This document shows, piece after piece, positions 50,878 to 58,838 of a stretch of 64,000 nt of DNA (positions within the stretch are counted from its first letter, which is position 1; every line of letters starts with the position of its first letter). The position numbers and the translations under genes were made by a program. Under the pieces are notes generated by a model that searched no databases, was not told where the DNA came from, and worked only from the letters and a program-made list of their open reading frames with translations. The stretch comes from Faecalibacterium sp. I3-3-33 (GTDB taxonomy: Bacteria; Bacillota; Clostridia; Oscillospirales; Ruminococcaceae), in the NCBI RefSeq assembly GCF_023347295.1, contig NZ_CP094469.1, forward strand, positions 2,480,001 to 2,544,000, written 5' to 3'.

Positions 50878-52284
50878 TTAGAGAAACGCATCCAAGAGAA
50901 ACGACGCTCCGATCCCCATAAGGATACGCTTCCAGACAGGCCGTTCTGGAGCCACCTTTGGGCATAGTATAACTGCCCATATCACATAGTACACTGTAAA
51001 CCAGAGGGGATCGGGGAATATTGTTGTTACAGTAAGGATAGCAGTCAGTCCCATCCACACACAGCACATCCAGAGCACGGCGTTCCGCAGCGTACGCCTT
51101 TTTCCCTGTGGCTGTGCGGACGCGGTGGATGCGGCGCTTTTTACGCTCTTTGTGCGCTTCTGACCAAAAGCACTCTTGACGAGATACAGTGGGTCTTTTT
51201 CCTCCCCCTCAAGTAATACTTTCTGCGAGCCATAACCACCCTCTGGCTCTGCCGCCTCAACAATGCTAACTTTCTCTTTGAATGCAGGAAGTTGAGCTTT
51301 CATATCTGCAAACCCGCTTTCAGCTTCTTCTGTTAGCCCACTGGAGCCGTCATTTTTCAGCATGGGAGTATCGATGGCCGCTTTCATGGCTTTAGCAAGT
51401 GCGCCAGTAACAGCCATCAGACGCTTTTCATCCTTGGTAAAATCCTTGCTTTGCAGCTTTTTATTCTTGTACTTTCTGCGTTCTGCCTCGCGCCGATCGA
51501 CCATCTGCTCCATCATGCGGCTGCATTCATCAAACATTTCGTTCAGTTGGTTAATCAGGCCATTAAACATTTTTGCCTTTTCGGTAATGCTCTCGCACAG
51601 AATGCGCGATGTTTCCATCTTGTCCACAGCCTCTCCTGCCTGCGACATCATTACCTGTGCCTTCTCCAGATTTTCGTCAGCCTTCATGCTGGCAGTAAAG
51701 CCCGTAAACAACACAACCGGAGCAGCCACAGCCGCCAGCGGCGCAAAGGCAGCACCAACAGCACTGCCAGCAATACTGGCCGCTGTGCCAACCTCACCGA
51801 TTGAAAGCATGGTACCTGCTAAAGATGCGCCCTCTGCCAGAACTGGTAGCGATCCACCCGCCGCTAACAGAAGTGCTGCACCTGCGGCGGTATCCACAGC
51901 GTCAGTGGAAATTGCACTGGTATAAGCACTGTCCAGTTTCTGGATTTCCATAGCATCATCTGAACTAAACCGGAAATTTTCCAGCTCATCAATGCCATCC
52001 GAAAGTTCCATCTGTATTTCTTTAGTTTTTTCAAAGCTACGGATAAACCGCTCCATCGAGTTTTCCAGCACGGTCTGCTTGGTCGTACCCAGATTAACAA
52101 GAGCTTCTTGGGTTTCCTCACGGGTATGATCCAGCAGGTCTTTTGCGGCGTCATAATAACTCTGTGCCATCTGCCGCGTCTTTTCTGCTTCTTCATTTTT
52201 ATCTTTCGCATCCAGATGTCCACCTACGCCCAGCGCACCTGCTGCAAGAGCGGCGGCTCCACCTAGTAATGTTAAAAGCGGCAT
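50878..52284 (-). CDS. Coiled-coil membrane protein of cassette B
   Basis: The 468-residue protein has an N-terminal hydrophobic segment, long helices, a central Ala/Gly-rich hydrophobic region (about residues 130-200), more coiled coil to about 330, a linker, and two or three C-terminal membrane helices from about residue 400. AAGGAGG precedes the start, 9 bp after the HNH-motif gene. The design recalls alpha-pore-forming or membrane-remodelling proteins, but I cannot name a family. Confidence 0.75.
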   Translation of the reverse strand: MPLLTLLGGAAALAAGALGVGGHLDAKDKNEEAEKTRQMAQSYYDAAKDLLDHTREETQEALVNLGTTKQTVLENSMERFIRSFEKTKEIQMELSDGIDELENFRFSSDDAMEIQKLDSAYTSAISTDAVDTAAGAALLLAAGGSLPVLAEGASLAGTMLSIGEVGTAASIAGSAVGAAFAPLAAVAAPVVLFTGFTASMKADENLEKAQVMMSQAGEAVDKMETSRILCESITEKAKMFNGLINQLNEMFDECSRMMEQMVDRREAERRKYKNKKLQSKDFTKDEKRLMAVTGALAKAMKAAIDTPMLKNDGSSGLTEEAESGFADMKAQLPAFKEKVSIVEAAEPEGGYGSQKVLLEGEEKDPLYLVKSAFGQKRTKSVKSAASTASAQPQGKRRTLRNAVLWMCCVWMGLTAILTVTTIFPDPLWFTVYYVIWAVILCPKVAPERPVWKRILMGIGASFLLDAFL

Positions 52285-52293
52285 ATTTCCTCC

Positions 52294-53742
52294 TTAGAGC
52301 ACAAATGGCTCATCACTATCCAAAAAATCTTCAAATTCATCCACTGTTTCGTACTGGACCTTACCGCCCAGTTTTTCTGTGATTTTGTTAGCTGCGTGAA
52401 TTACGCCATCTGCGTCACCGGTCTCATAGGCAAAGTGCATAGTAGAAAGAGTAGTATCGAAAAATTCGTGGCACTCTGCAAAATACTGATCACGATACTG
52501 CCGCAATTGCTCATTGAACTGCCGGGTTTCTTCTGCTGCACGTTCCGATTCGGCAATCAGGCGCATCCGCTCCTGATGTTCCACTTCGCGGTCTTTCAGA
52601 ATATGGATCAGCTCCTGATAATAGCCGCTGGTCAATGTAGAGCCTACCATAGCACCAATGGCACCACCCACAATCGGAATGGGAATTGCCGCTTGTCCAA
52701 TGGTCATAAAATAGCCCATGGTTGCCATGTTCAGACCCTTGTCGCCCAATTCTATCATACACTCCTGTGTCGTGATCTCACCGCTGCCCCACTTTGCCAG
52801 TGTGTCACCAGTGACCATGACCGCCGTGACCACCTTGCCCGGAACATTTGCCTCTGCCAAATTGCGGATAAATTCCGAAGACGAACTGGACATTTTACGT
52901 CCCAACACGGTCAGGCTGCTGCTCATCACATAGCCATCTACCGCAGCTTTGCCGGACTGTGCAACAGTATCTGCAATAGCCTCCTCTGCTGACTTCTCGC
53001 CGTTGAGTAATGCTGTCACATTGTTGATACCAGACATGGTCAGCCCTGTCACACCGGCATACTGTGCACCTGCCATGCCCGCTTCATGGCCCAGCTTAAG
53101 CTCCTGTTGTTTTCTCTTTCTTTGTCCTTTTTGGGCAAGCGCATTAAATGTCTCCGAGCCATCAGATACAAGTTTCTCTTCTTCCTCGTGTCCAAGATTA
53201 ACGCCTTTGCTCTCTCGGTATTCCTTGTCAGCAACCAGTTCCTGATTCGTCCGGCTGCGCTTTACATTATTTAATTTGGCAGAGATAACAGTAAGATTTT
53301 CATCACAGTTCACAATGTCCCGAATGTCCTCGTTTGTCAGAAAAGGATCATTCTTAAACATCTCAAAAACTCTTTCCACCGGAACTGTATGGTCGACTTC
53401 CGCCGCATGATACATATACTCTTCTGGATATGCACGTTGTGCTTCTTCTTTCGTTCGAAACAGTTCCGTCTTAAGATATGGATCAACCGGTCTCTGCCCA
53501 TTTGCAAAAGCCTGTTCCTTAGCTCTCCGCTTGGCCGATTCGCTGTCAAACAAATTTCGATTGCCTGTGTATTGGCTTGGTTTTGCAAATGTCTGTGCAG
53601 CCTTCTGCATTTGAATCTGCGTTGCCTGATTGGAAGCCGTGCGTGCTGCAATATCCACTGCACCATTATCGCTGCCGGAGTGCTCATCTTTTTCAATCAA
53701 CGCCTCTGTCTGCTGCTTTTTCTTTTTGAATAAGCCAAACAT
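52294..53742 (-). CDS. HNH-motif protein with glycine-rich hydrophobic region
   Basis: The 482-residue protein begins MFGLFKKKK. Residues 117-161 read like an HNH nuclease core: DH followed by P121, then ENL (148-150) and LNNVKR (157-162). After about residue 190 come glycine/serine-rich hydrophobic stretches (about 200-380), including PIPIVGGAIGAMVGS, and a charged helical end. A nuclease-like domain joined to a membrane-active part would fit an effector. No standard family is recognised. Confidence 0.7.
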   Translation of the reverse strand: MFGLFKKKKQQTEALIEKDEHSGSDNGAVDIAARTASNQATQIQMQKAAQTFAKPSQYTGNRNLFDSESAKRRAKEQAFANGQRPVDPYLKTELFRTKEEAQRAYPEEYMYHAAEVDHTVPVERVFEMFKNDPFLTNEDIRDIVNCDENLTVISAKLNNVKRSRTNQELVADKEYRESKGVNLGHEEEEKLVSDGSETFNALAQKGQRKRKQQELKLGHEAGMAGAQYAGVTGLTMSGINNVTALLNGEKSAEEAIADTVAQSGKAAVDGYVMSSSLTVLGRKMSSSSSEFIRNLAEANVPGKVVTAVMVTGDTLAKWGSGEITTQECMIELGDKGLNMATMGYFMTIGQAAIPIPIVGGAIGAMVGSTLTSGYYQELIHILKDREVEHQERMRLIAESERAAEETRQFNEQLRQYRDQYFAECHEFFDTTLSTMHFAYETGDADGVIHAANKITEKLGGKVQYETVDEFEDFLDSDEPFVL

Positions 53743-53771
53743 ACTAGTTCACTCTTTCTTCATTTTAGTCT

Positions 53772-54701
53772 CTATAATACTTTTACATAGTCGCCCTGAC
53801 TACGTATCCACATCTGGATACCCGTTCCAAACACTTCCGCCTCCAGCAGCCAGCCTTTTTCCGTCACCTGCAAAACTTTTGCCGTCGGCAGACGGTCCAG
53901 CACAGATTCCAGACTTGGCCCGGTGTACTCGAACCGGATAGTCTGCAACTCTCCGCCGTACATGAACTGGATGCGCTTGCGCATCTCGCCTTCCTGAAAG
54001 CGGTCTTTATAGCGCTGGGCAAAGTGCCGGTCAAGGGTCTTATAGTTCTGGATGCGGTCGATGCGATAAATCGTCGGGGAGTTATCCTGCGGGTTCTGGA
54101 AATGCTTGTCCTTGTCAATGCCCTCAATGAACGCTGCCAGATAGAAATAATACTCGCTGAACAGGATGCCCACCGGCTCGATGGTGCGCACCCGGGTCTC
54201 ACCATCATGGGTGCGGCAGTAGGTAATCTCCATCAGGTTGTGGTTTTCTACCGCCGTGCCGATCTCCCACAGGCTTTCAATAAATTTCCGGCCGTGCTGC
54301 GGCTCGACATAGTGGAAACGCTCGTTGCTGATAAGGTCTTTGACCTGATTCAACCGGTCCAGCGGTGTACAGGCCAGGATCAGCTTGTCCAGAATGGGGA
54401 ACATTTCCTCCTTGACCATGGAGCGGCTTTCCAGCAGAATCTTGCACACTGCCAGAATCTCGCTGCTGGTGAGGAAGCGTGAAAGCGTGTCATCCAGCAG
54501 ATAGCCGCCCTTTGCGGAGTTGTATAAGATCTCTCGGCGCGGCTCACTGTCTGCAAAATGATTGCGCAGGGTGTCAAGGTCGCGCTGGATGGTTTTCTCA
54601 CTGACACCGAAGCGATCAGCCGTTTGCTGTTTGTTCAGCACACCGCCCTGTACCAGCACCTGTTGGATATAGAGTATACGGTCCAATCTACTATTACGCA
54701 C
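53772..54701 (-). CDS. WYL-domain transcriptional regulator, copy B
   Basis: The 309-residue protein has the same HTH plus WYL layout as copy A (43593-44534), with about 11 substitutions (for example SY to NH at 47-48) and a shorter tail. It starts cassette B, 29 bp before the HNH-motif gene. With near-identical HTH regions, both copies should read the same operators, so the cassettes can cross-regulate. Confidence 0.88.
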   Translation of the reverse strand: MRNSRLDRILYIQQVLVQGGVLNKQQTADRFGVSEKTIQRDLDTLRNHFADSEPRREILYNSAKGGYLLDDTLSRFLTSSEILAVCKILLESRSMVKEEMFPILDKLILACTPLDRLNQVKDLISNERFHYVEPQHGRKFIESLWEIGTAVENHNLMEITYCRTHDGETRVRTIEPVGILFSEYYFYLAAFIEGIDKDKHFQNPQDNSPTIYRIDRIQNYKTLDRHFAQRYKDRFQEGEMRKRIQFMYGGELQTIRFEYTGPSLESVLDRLPTAKVLQVTEKGWLLEAEVFGTGIQMWIRSQGDYVKVL

Positions 54702-54723
54702 AGTTCATTCTCCTTCTCTGCTC

Positions 54724-54752
54724 ATTGTAACACAACACAACTATCACTGCAA
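54724..54752 (-). promoter_or_regulatory. Proximal promoter of WYL copy B
   Basis: On the minus strand, TTGCAG (54747-54752), 17 bp, TACAAT (54724-54729). Confidence 0.65.
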
Positions 54753-54819
54753 TTCTTTGTGTGAAGTTTTGTCGTTTCACGGAATTACAAAAAAATTTTT
54801 GTCTCTTTTGCACAACCCC

Positions 54820-54853
54820 AGTATACAAAAAAAGATGGACAGGCAGTCTGTCC
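54820..54853 (-). promoter_or_regulatory. GGACA-N7-TGTCC operator promoter before WYL copy B
   Basis: On the minus strand, GGACAGACTGCCTGTCC (54837-54853), 11 bp, TATACT (54820-54825). The T run between (CTTTTTTTG) also lets the hairpin act as a terminator of the small-protein gene. Confidence 0.7.
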
Positions 54854-54866
54854 ATCTTCTAAAAAG

Positions 54867-55046
54867 TCAAGGTAGACTATTCTTAAATTGCCAACCTCTT
54901 TTGAAGCGATAGGCACTGTTCATCAGTTCATCTGTGATGGTGTAAAGCGCCCGGCGTGGCGAACCATATCCACCAATCAACCCCATCACAATTGTAAGAT
55001 TCAACACAAATGCAATGCTCAACAGCACCATCAAAAATTTTTTCAT
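54867..55046 (-). CDS. Small one-helix membrane protein of cassette B
   Basis: The 59-residue ORF starts MKKFLMVLLSIAFVLNLTIV, then RRALYTITDE and AYRFKRGW, matching the plan of the cassette A protein at 44712-44876. GGGAG precedes ATG. The strong divergence of this pair, against near-identity of the WYL and XRE genes, suggests that it co-varies with the cargo. Confidence 0.75.
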   Translation of the reverse strand: MKKFLMVLLSIAFVLNLTIVMGLIGGYGSPRRALYTITDELMNSAYRFKRGWQFKNSLP

Positions 55047-55092
55047 ATGCTCTTCTCCCTTTATCTTATGATTCCATCACTTTTCTGCCCCC

Positions 55093-55126
55093 ATTATACA
55101 GATTGGGCTGGACGGTATGGTTGTCC
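55093..55126 (-). promoter_or_regulatory. GGACA-N7-CGTCC operator promoter of small protein B
   Basis: On the minus strand, GGACAACCATACCGTCC (55110-55126), 11 bp, TATAAT (55093-55098). One arm base differs from the other sites. Confidence 0.7.
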
Positions 55127-55143
55127 ATCCTACACAAGCCACA

Positions 55144-55188
55144 AAAAAGGAACACGGCATTCTCGTTTTGAATGTCCCGTGTTCCTTC
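55144..55188 (-). terminator. Terminator after the resolvase gene
   Basis: On the minus strand GGAACACGGGACATTC pairs with GAATGCCGTGTTCC (2-base bulge), followed by TTTTTTG. Confidence 0.75.
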
Positions 55189-55222
55189 TGTCCGCTTTTG
55201 CAGCACTTCTTCTACATAAAAG

Positions 55223-55915
55223 TCAATCCTTCATTTCAGTGTTCTCCCGAATCTGCCTCTTATACTTATAATAGGTATTCCGGGCAAGTCCAGTCAATTT
55301 CATGCACTCCATGTCATCCAATGTGCCGCCAAACGCCTTACAATGGATACGGATCTTCTCCTTGGCTGCTTTGGACTTTTGGGTTTCAAACCCAGTGCCC
55401 TTTTTGCGGCCAACCTGCTTACCATTCAACCGGGCAGTCAAAAGACCCTCACGGGTGCGCTGGTGCAGATCGGCAACTTCTTTTTCGGACTGCTCAAAGG
55501 CCAGTTTGATCTGCTCTTTTGCCAAGGCCATCAAATATTCATTGATGCCTTTCAAGATGAAATCCACATTCGTCCCTGTCATGGCAATGCTGCCGGACAG
55601 GGCTTTTTTGTAGGTCTCGGTGTCGATGTGGTGCTCTTTCAAGAACACCAGCCGGATGCCCTTATGGTAGAGGTCATCGTACAGAGCAAACCCCTCTTCT
55701 GCATTTCTGGACATCCGGGACACCGAATCGAACACCACCGTATCTCCTGCTTTCAGAACCCGGTAGAGCTTCAGCCATTCCGGGCGAAAGATAGATGTGC
55801 CAGTGTAGGCTTCCTGTACAATGTGGGCGGTCGGATATTCGGCCTTGATATTGCGAATCTGACGGTCAATGCTCTGTTTTGCAGTTGAAATTCTGCAGTA
55901 GCCATAAATGCTCAT
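55223..55915 (-). CDS. Serine resolvase/invertase family recombinase
   Basis: The 230-residue protein has the catalytic serine at residue 10 (YGYCRIS), DSVSRMSRNAEEG near residue 65, and a C-terminal HTH (about 185-220, GLARNTYYKYKRQI). Such small resolvases resolve cointegrates or invert segments of mobile elements. A short frame upstream (about 55912-56040) ends with an ATGA overlap but has no ribosome site, so I do not call it. Confidence 0.87.
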   Translation of the reverse strand: MSIYGYCRISTAKQSIDRQIRNIKAEYPTAHIVQEAYTGTSIFRPEWLKLYRVLKAGDTVVFDSVSRMSRNAEEGFALYDDLYHKGIRLVFLKEHHIDTETYKKALSGSIAMTGTNVDFILKGINEYLMALAKEQIKLAFEQSEKEVADLHQRTREGLLTARLNGKQVGRKKGTGFETQKSKAAKEKIRIHCKAFGGTLDDMECMKLTGLARNTYYKYKRQIRENTEMKD

Positions 55916-56057
55916 AACTTTTTTCTTTCTGTATCAAAAATGCCGTTCGTCATTTTAGCGTTGCCGATTTGCTGACGCAACTCTCTCAAACGATAGATAA
56001 TTTGATACTCTTTTACCTCTACGGCATTTTTAATACTTTTCCGGCACAAGTTTTCTG

Positions 56058-56411
56058 TTATTCTTGCTTCACATAGGTCTTTATAAATTCTTCCACTGTG
56101 ACACATGGCTTTTGATTTTTCTCTGTTCCTCCAAACGGAGCGTAGTTCCAGTCGGTATCCTCGTCAATATATCGCCGCCCATCATCCGGCAGTTCCAGCG
56201 GTTCCGCAAGGATGATGGTGCCCCAGTGGTTGACCATCACGAAGGGTGCGATCTCACAAGGGATGCCCCGGCACTCATCATCGTGCCGGACATCGTAAGC
56301 GTACAAGCCGTCCGGGATGGTATCTCTCTTGATGCGGATACTGGTGAACAGCGCAGGCTTTCCGCAAACCGTAATTTCTTCGTAGTGTTCGGTCATTGCA
56401 TTAAAGGTCAT
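56058..56411 (-). CDS. LPD28-like mobile-element protein
   Basis: The 117-residue protein contains ITVCGKPALFTSIRI, DGLYAYDVRHDD and VMVNHWGTII, which I recall from the LPD28 domain (large polyvalent protein associated), common in conjugative elements of gut Firmicutes. GGAGG lies 8 bp upstream. Function is unknown. It is the last gene of the run that begins at 59774. Confidence 0.65.
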   Translation of the reverse strand: MTFNAMTEHYEEITVCGKPALFTSIRIKRDTIPDGLYAYDVRHDDECRGIPCEIAPFVMVNHWGTIILAEPLELPDDGRRYIDEDTDWNYAPFGGTEKNQKPCVTVEEFIKTYVKQE

Positions 56412-56426
56412 AAGGCGTTCCTCCTA

Positions 56427-56765
56427 TTAGATTTCAATGATAAAAGCTCTGAATTTCTCTTTGTAGAAATCCATTGCACTCTGCGGCAGAGAAGTCAGAT
56501 TCCCTTCGTTGTCACATCCGGCCAGAAATCCCGGCCCGGCAAGAACATCGGCTCCATCCCACAGCGGACGATTGAGCGGCAGGCCAAGCAGCTTGCCTTC
56601 ATCATTGCAGACCAGTGTGACCTCTGAACCGGTGTCACTCAATGTGATGCATTCGATCAGCCCGCCTACAAAGTTCTGCATGGCTTCAAGAGTGTTGTCC
56701 AGATTAATCTCCTTTGGCAGCTCCATTGGCAGGAGCGCAAGGACTTTGATTTTTTCTTCTTTCAT
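56427..56765 (-). CDS. DUF3846-like protein
   Basis: The 112-residue protein has LPKEINLDNTLEAMQNFVGG, LVCNDEGKLLGLPLNRPL and DVLAGPGFLAGCD, as in DUF3846 proteins of plasmids and conjugative elements. The role is unknown. AGGAGA precedes the start. It lies 18 bp after the annealing protein gene in the same operon. Confidence 0.75.
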   Translation of the reverse strand: MKEEKIKVLALLPMELPKEINLDNTLEAMQNFVGGLIECITLSDTGSEVTLVCNDEGKLLGLPLNRPLWDGADVLAGPGFLAGCDNEGNLTSLPQSAMDFYKEKFRAFIIEI

Positions 56766-56783
56766 CGTAAAATCTCCTTCTCC

Positions 56784-57500
56784 TTATGCTACGTTTAGCC
56801 TTGTAGCCTTATAGCAGTCAGCGCACATTCCCTCATGGGTGGCTGCAAACTCTGCCGCCTGCATGATGGAGCCATCTTTCAGCTTGACCCTCTTGATAGG
56901 CTGGTTGCACCGGGCGCAGATGCAGGGCATGGGCGGCTGTTCCTGCTTCGGGCTAGCGGATCTCGGTTTCGGCTGCTTTTGCGGTTCTGTCTCCGGCTGC
57001 GGTGCGGCATCCTCCGGCAAATCTTCTCCGGCATAAACGTACAGGCCCAGACCAAACATAGCAAGGTTCTTCACTAAGCACCGCATGATAGCTTTATTCA
57101 CATCGAACATAGAGGCTGCTTCTACGGTGCGCTCTTCCATGCCGATCTTTTCACGGCGGCGAGTCTGAGGATTGTAGTCCCATTTCGGGGTGGTATAGGT
57201 GTAAGGCTCAGCTTTCATGGCTTTGTTTGCGCCATCCAGTACAGGCAGCCACATTTCGTGCGAAACGCCCTCTATCGTGACCGAGGTGTACACCATAAAG
57301 CCGGTTATGGGGTCATAAACATAGGGCAGGCCGTTGAATTTCTTGACCTCGTAGCTGGCAGCGGGATACAGCTTCTTCACCTCTGCCCAGGCATACGCCC
57401 AGCTTACATATTTCAGCTCGGTATTGCCGGACTTTTTGACTTCCAGATGATCTTTGAAGTCGATAGCGAATAATTTTACGAACGGATTTTCTGTGGCCAT
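56784..57500 (-). CDS. Single-strand annealing protein (DUF1071/Sak-like) with zinc ribbon
   Basis: The 238-residue protein has the DUF1071 SSAP core (about residues 5-155): LKYVSWAYAWAEVKKLYP, VEAASMFDVNKAIMRCLVKNLAMFGLGLY in parts. After a Pro/Gln/Lys linker (about 160-185), CICARC and CADC suggest a zinc ribbon. It would anneal single strands in phage-type recombination with the exonuclease at 57561-58493. The start at 57500 follows GGAGG. Confidence 0.82.
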   Translation of the reverse strand: MATENPFVKLFAIDFKDHLEVKKSGNTELKYVSWAYAWAEVKKLYPAASYEVKKFNGLPYVYDPITGFMVYTSVTIEGVSHEMWLPVLDGANKAMKAEPYTYTTPKWDYNPQTRRREKIGMEERTVEAASMFDVNKAIMRCLVKNLAMFGLGLYVYAGEDLPEDAAPQPETEPQKQPKPRSASPKQEQPPMPCICARCNQPIKRVKLKDGSIMQAAEFAATHEGMCADCYKATRLNVA

Positions 57501-57560
57501 AAGATAACCTCCAAGAAAAAAGGCGGCAGAGTATTTACTCCCTGCCGCCAATTACAAAAT

Positions 57561-58493
57561 TTATGCCGCATGAACGATGGTGAACCTGCGGCTGCTTACA
57601 TTTTTGCTGTACCGATTGAAAATATCGGGCTGTTCTTTCTTCAAACGCGGGGAATCCACACGCTTGCTTTCGGAGGACACCCATGATACCTTGTAACCCG
57701 GTGCTGTGCCATAGGCAGCATCCTGCATTTTCAGCTTGACCTGTTGCTCGATAGCCGTTTTCTCCTGTTCCATCTGCTCGATTTGGTCGGAAAGCTCCTG
57801 CCGCTTATCCAGAAGTCCATGCAGGGCACTCAGGTCAGCGGTCTTGTCGCGGTCATCCACCTCATATAGTTGGTTGATCTGCTGGGTGTCACAATCGCAA
57901 CCGTTGGGTGCAGGGGGAATCTGGGGCACAACATGGTTCGTCCAGAAACGTTCTTCCTTATCAATGAGGTCAGAAAGCACCTGCTTATCCGTCACGATTT
58001 TGTGGATCACCAGCTCTTTGCCGAAAATCAGAGCCGCCACATACCAGCAGTCGAAACCGCTGACGGCTAAGTAGTGGTCAACCTGCGCCAGATAGTGAGC
58101 CGGGATTTTGCCATCTGCCCACCTGTCTGCGGAGAACGGTGAGACCGTTTTGCATTCCAGCCCGGCCTTCTGCCCAACGATCAGGCGGTCGAAGTCTGCC
58201 AGAAGCAGCGGATGTTCCTCGCTCTGGTAGATGGCATTTGCACGGCGCACCTTAAAGCCCGTTTCTTCGGAAAACCGCTGCGCCACATAATCCTCCAAGT
58301 CACGGCCCTGCCGCATGGCCTCGTTGTCGATATTTTCAATGGTATCGCTGATTTTATCGTAGTACACCTGAAATGCGGAGCGATAGGGATTCAGGCCCAG
58401 GATAGCCCCGGCATCCGTGCCGGTAATGCCGCATTTGCGGTAGCGGAGCCAATCTTCTTTGGACAGGTTCCGTGTAGATACAAGTCGTTTCAT
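57561..58493 (-). CDS. YqaJ-family recombination exonuclease
   Basis: The 310-residue PD-(D/E)XK nuclease has GITGTDAGAILGLNPYRS near residue 22 and the active site D100 or D102, E113 and K115 (ECK). The C-terminus is helical. It resects DNA ends for the SSAP at 56784-57500, forming a Red-like pair. Its start overlaps the preceding gene (ATGA), so translation is coupled. Confidence 0.88.
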   Translation of the reverse strand: MKRLVSTRNLSKEDWLRYRKCGITGTDAGAILGLNPYRSAFQVYYDKISDTIENIDNEAMRQGRDLEDYVAQRFSEETGFKVRRANAIYQSEEHPLLLADFDRLIVGQKAGLECKTVSPFSADRWADGKIPAHYLAQVDHYLAVSGFDCWYVAALIFGKELVIHKIVTDKQVLSDLIDKEERFWTNHVVPQIPPAPNGCDCDTQQINQLYEVDDRDKTADLSALHGLLDKRQELSDQIEQMEQEKTAIEQQVKLKMQDAAYGTAPGYKVSWVSSESKRVDSPRLKKEQPDIFNRYSKNVSSRRFTIVHAA

Positions 58494-58828
58494 GCAATGT
58501 TCAACCTCTCTTTCATCTGTTCTTCCGCAATAGAGAAATCATATTCCACCAAGTCTTTGATAATGGTGGAAAATTCATCCACCAAGGTACGGTCATCGTC
58601 CAGCCACAGGGCATACAGGAAATCCAGAATATTTCGCTGCACTCGGAGATGGTTCCAGAAACGCTCGTCCATCTGCTTTTCGGTGTCCAGCGTGATTAAA
58701 GCACTGACAATGGTGCTTTTCATCGTGATCTCGTATGCCGTGGTGCAAGTAGGCTTTGGAAAATCAGCTTCGATGCTGTTCAGGAACTCAGAAAATTCCC
58801 GGACAGCCCGGTTGCTCACATCGTTCAT
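58490..58828 (-). CDS. Unknown helical protein of the recombination operon
   Basis: The 112-residue, all-helical, acidic protein (MNDVSNRAVREFSEFLNSIE) has no motif that I recognise. AGGAGG precedes the start. It lies between the DUF932 gene and the exonuclease gene, overlapping the latter by four bases, so a role in the same recombination unit is likely. Confidence 0.7.
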   Translation of the reverse strand: MNDVSNRAVREFSEFLNSIEADFPKPTCTTAYEITMKSTIVSALITLDTEKQMDERFWNHLRVQRNILDFLYALWLDDDRTLVDEFSTIIKDLVEYDFSIAEEQMKERLNIA

Positions 58829-58838
58829 ACGTCCTCCT

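Noticed and set aside
38700..55200. CRISPR array or cas genes
   Set aside because: No regular repeat-spacer pattern or cas-like proteins were seen; repeats here are operators and hairpins.
55912..56106. 64-residue frame ending with an ATGA overlap at the resolvase start
   Set aside because: The overlap is suggestive, but its start lies inside the LPD28-like gene and no ribosome site is seen; left uncalled.
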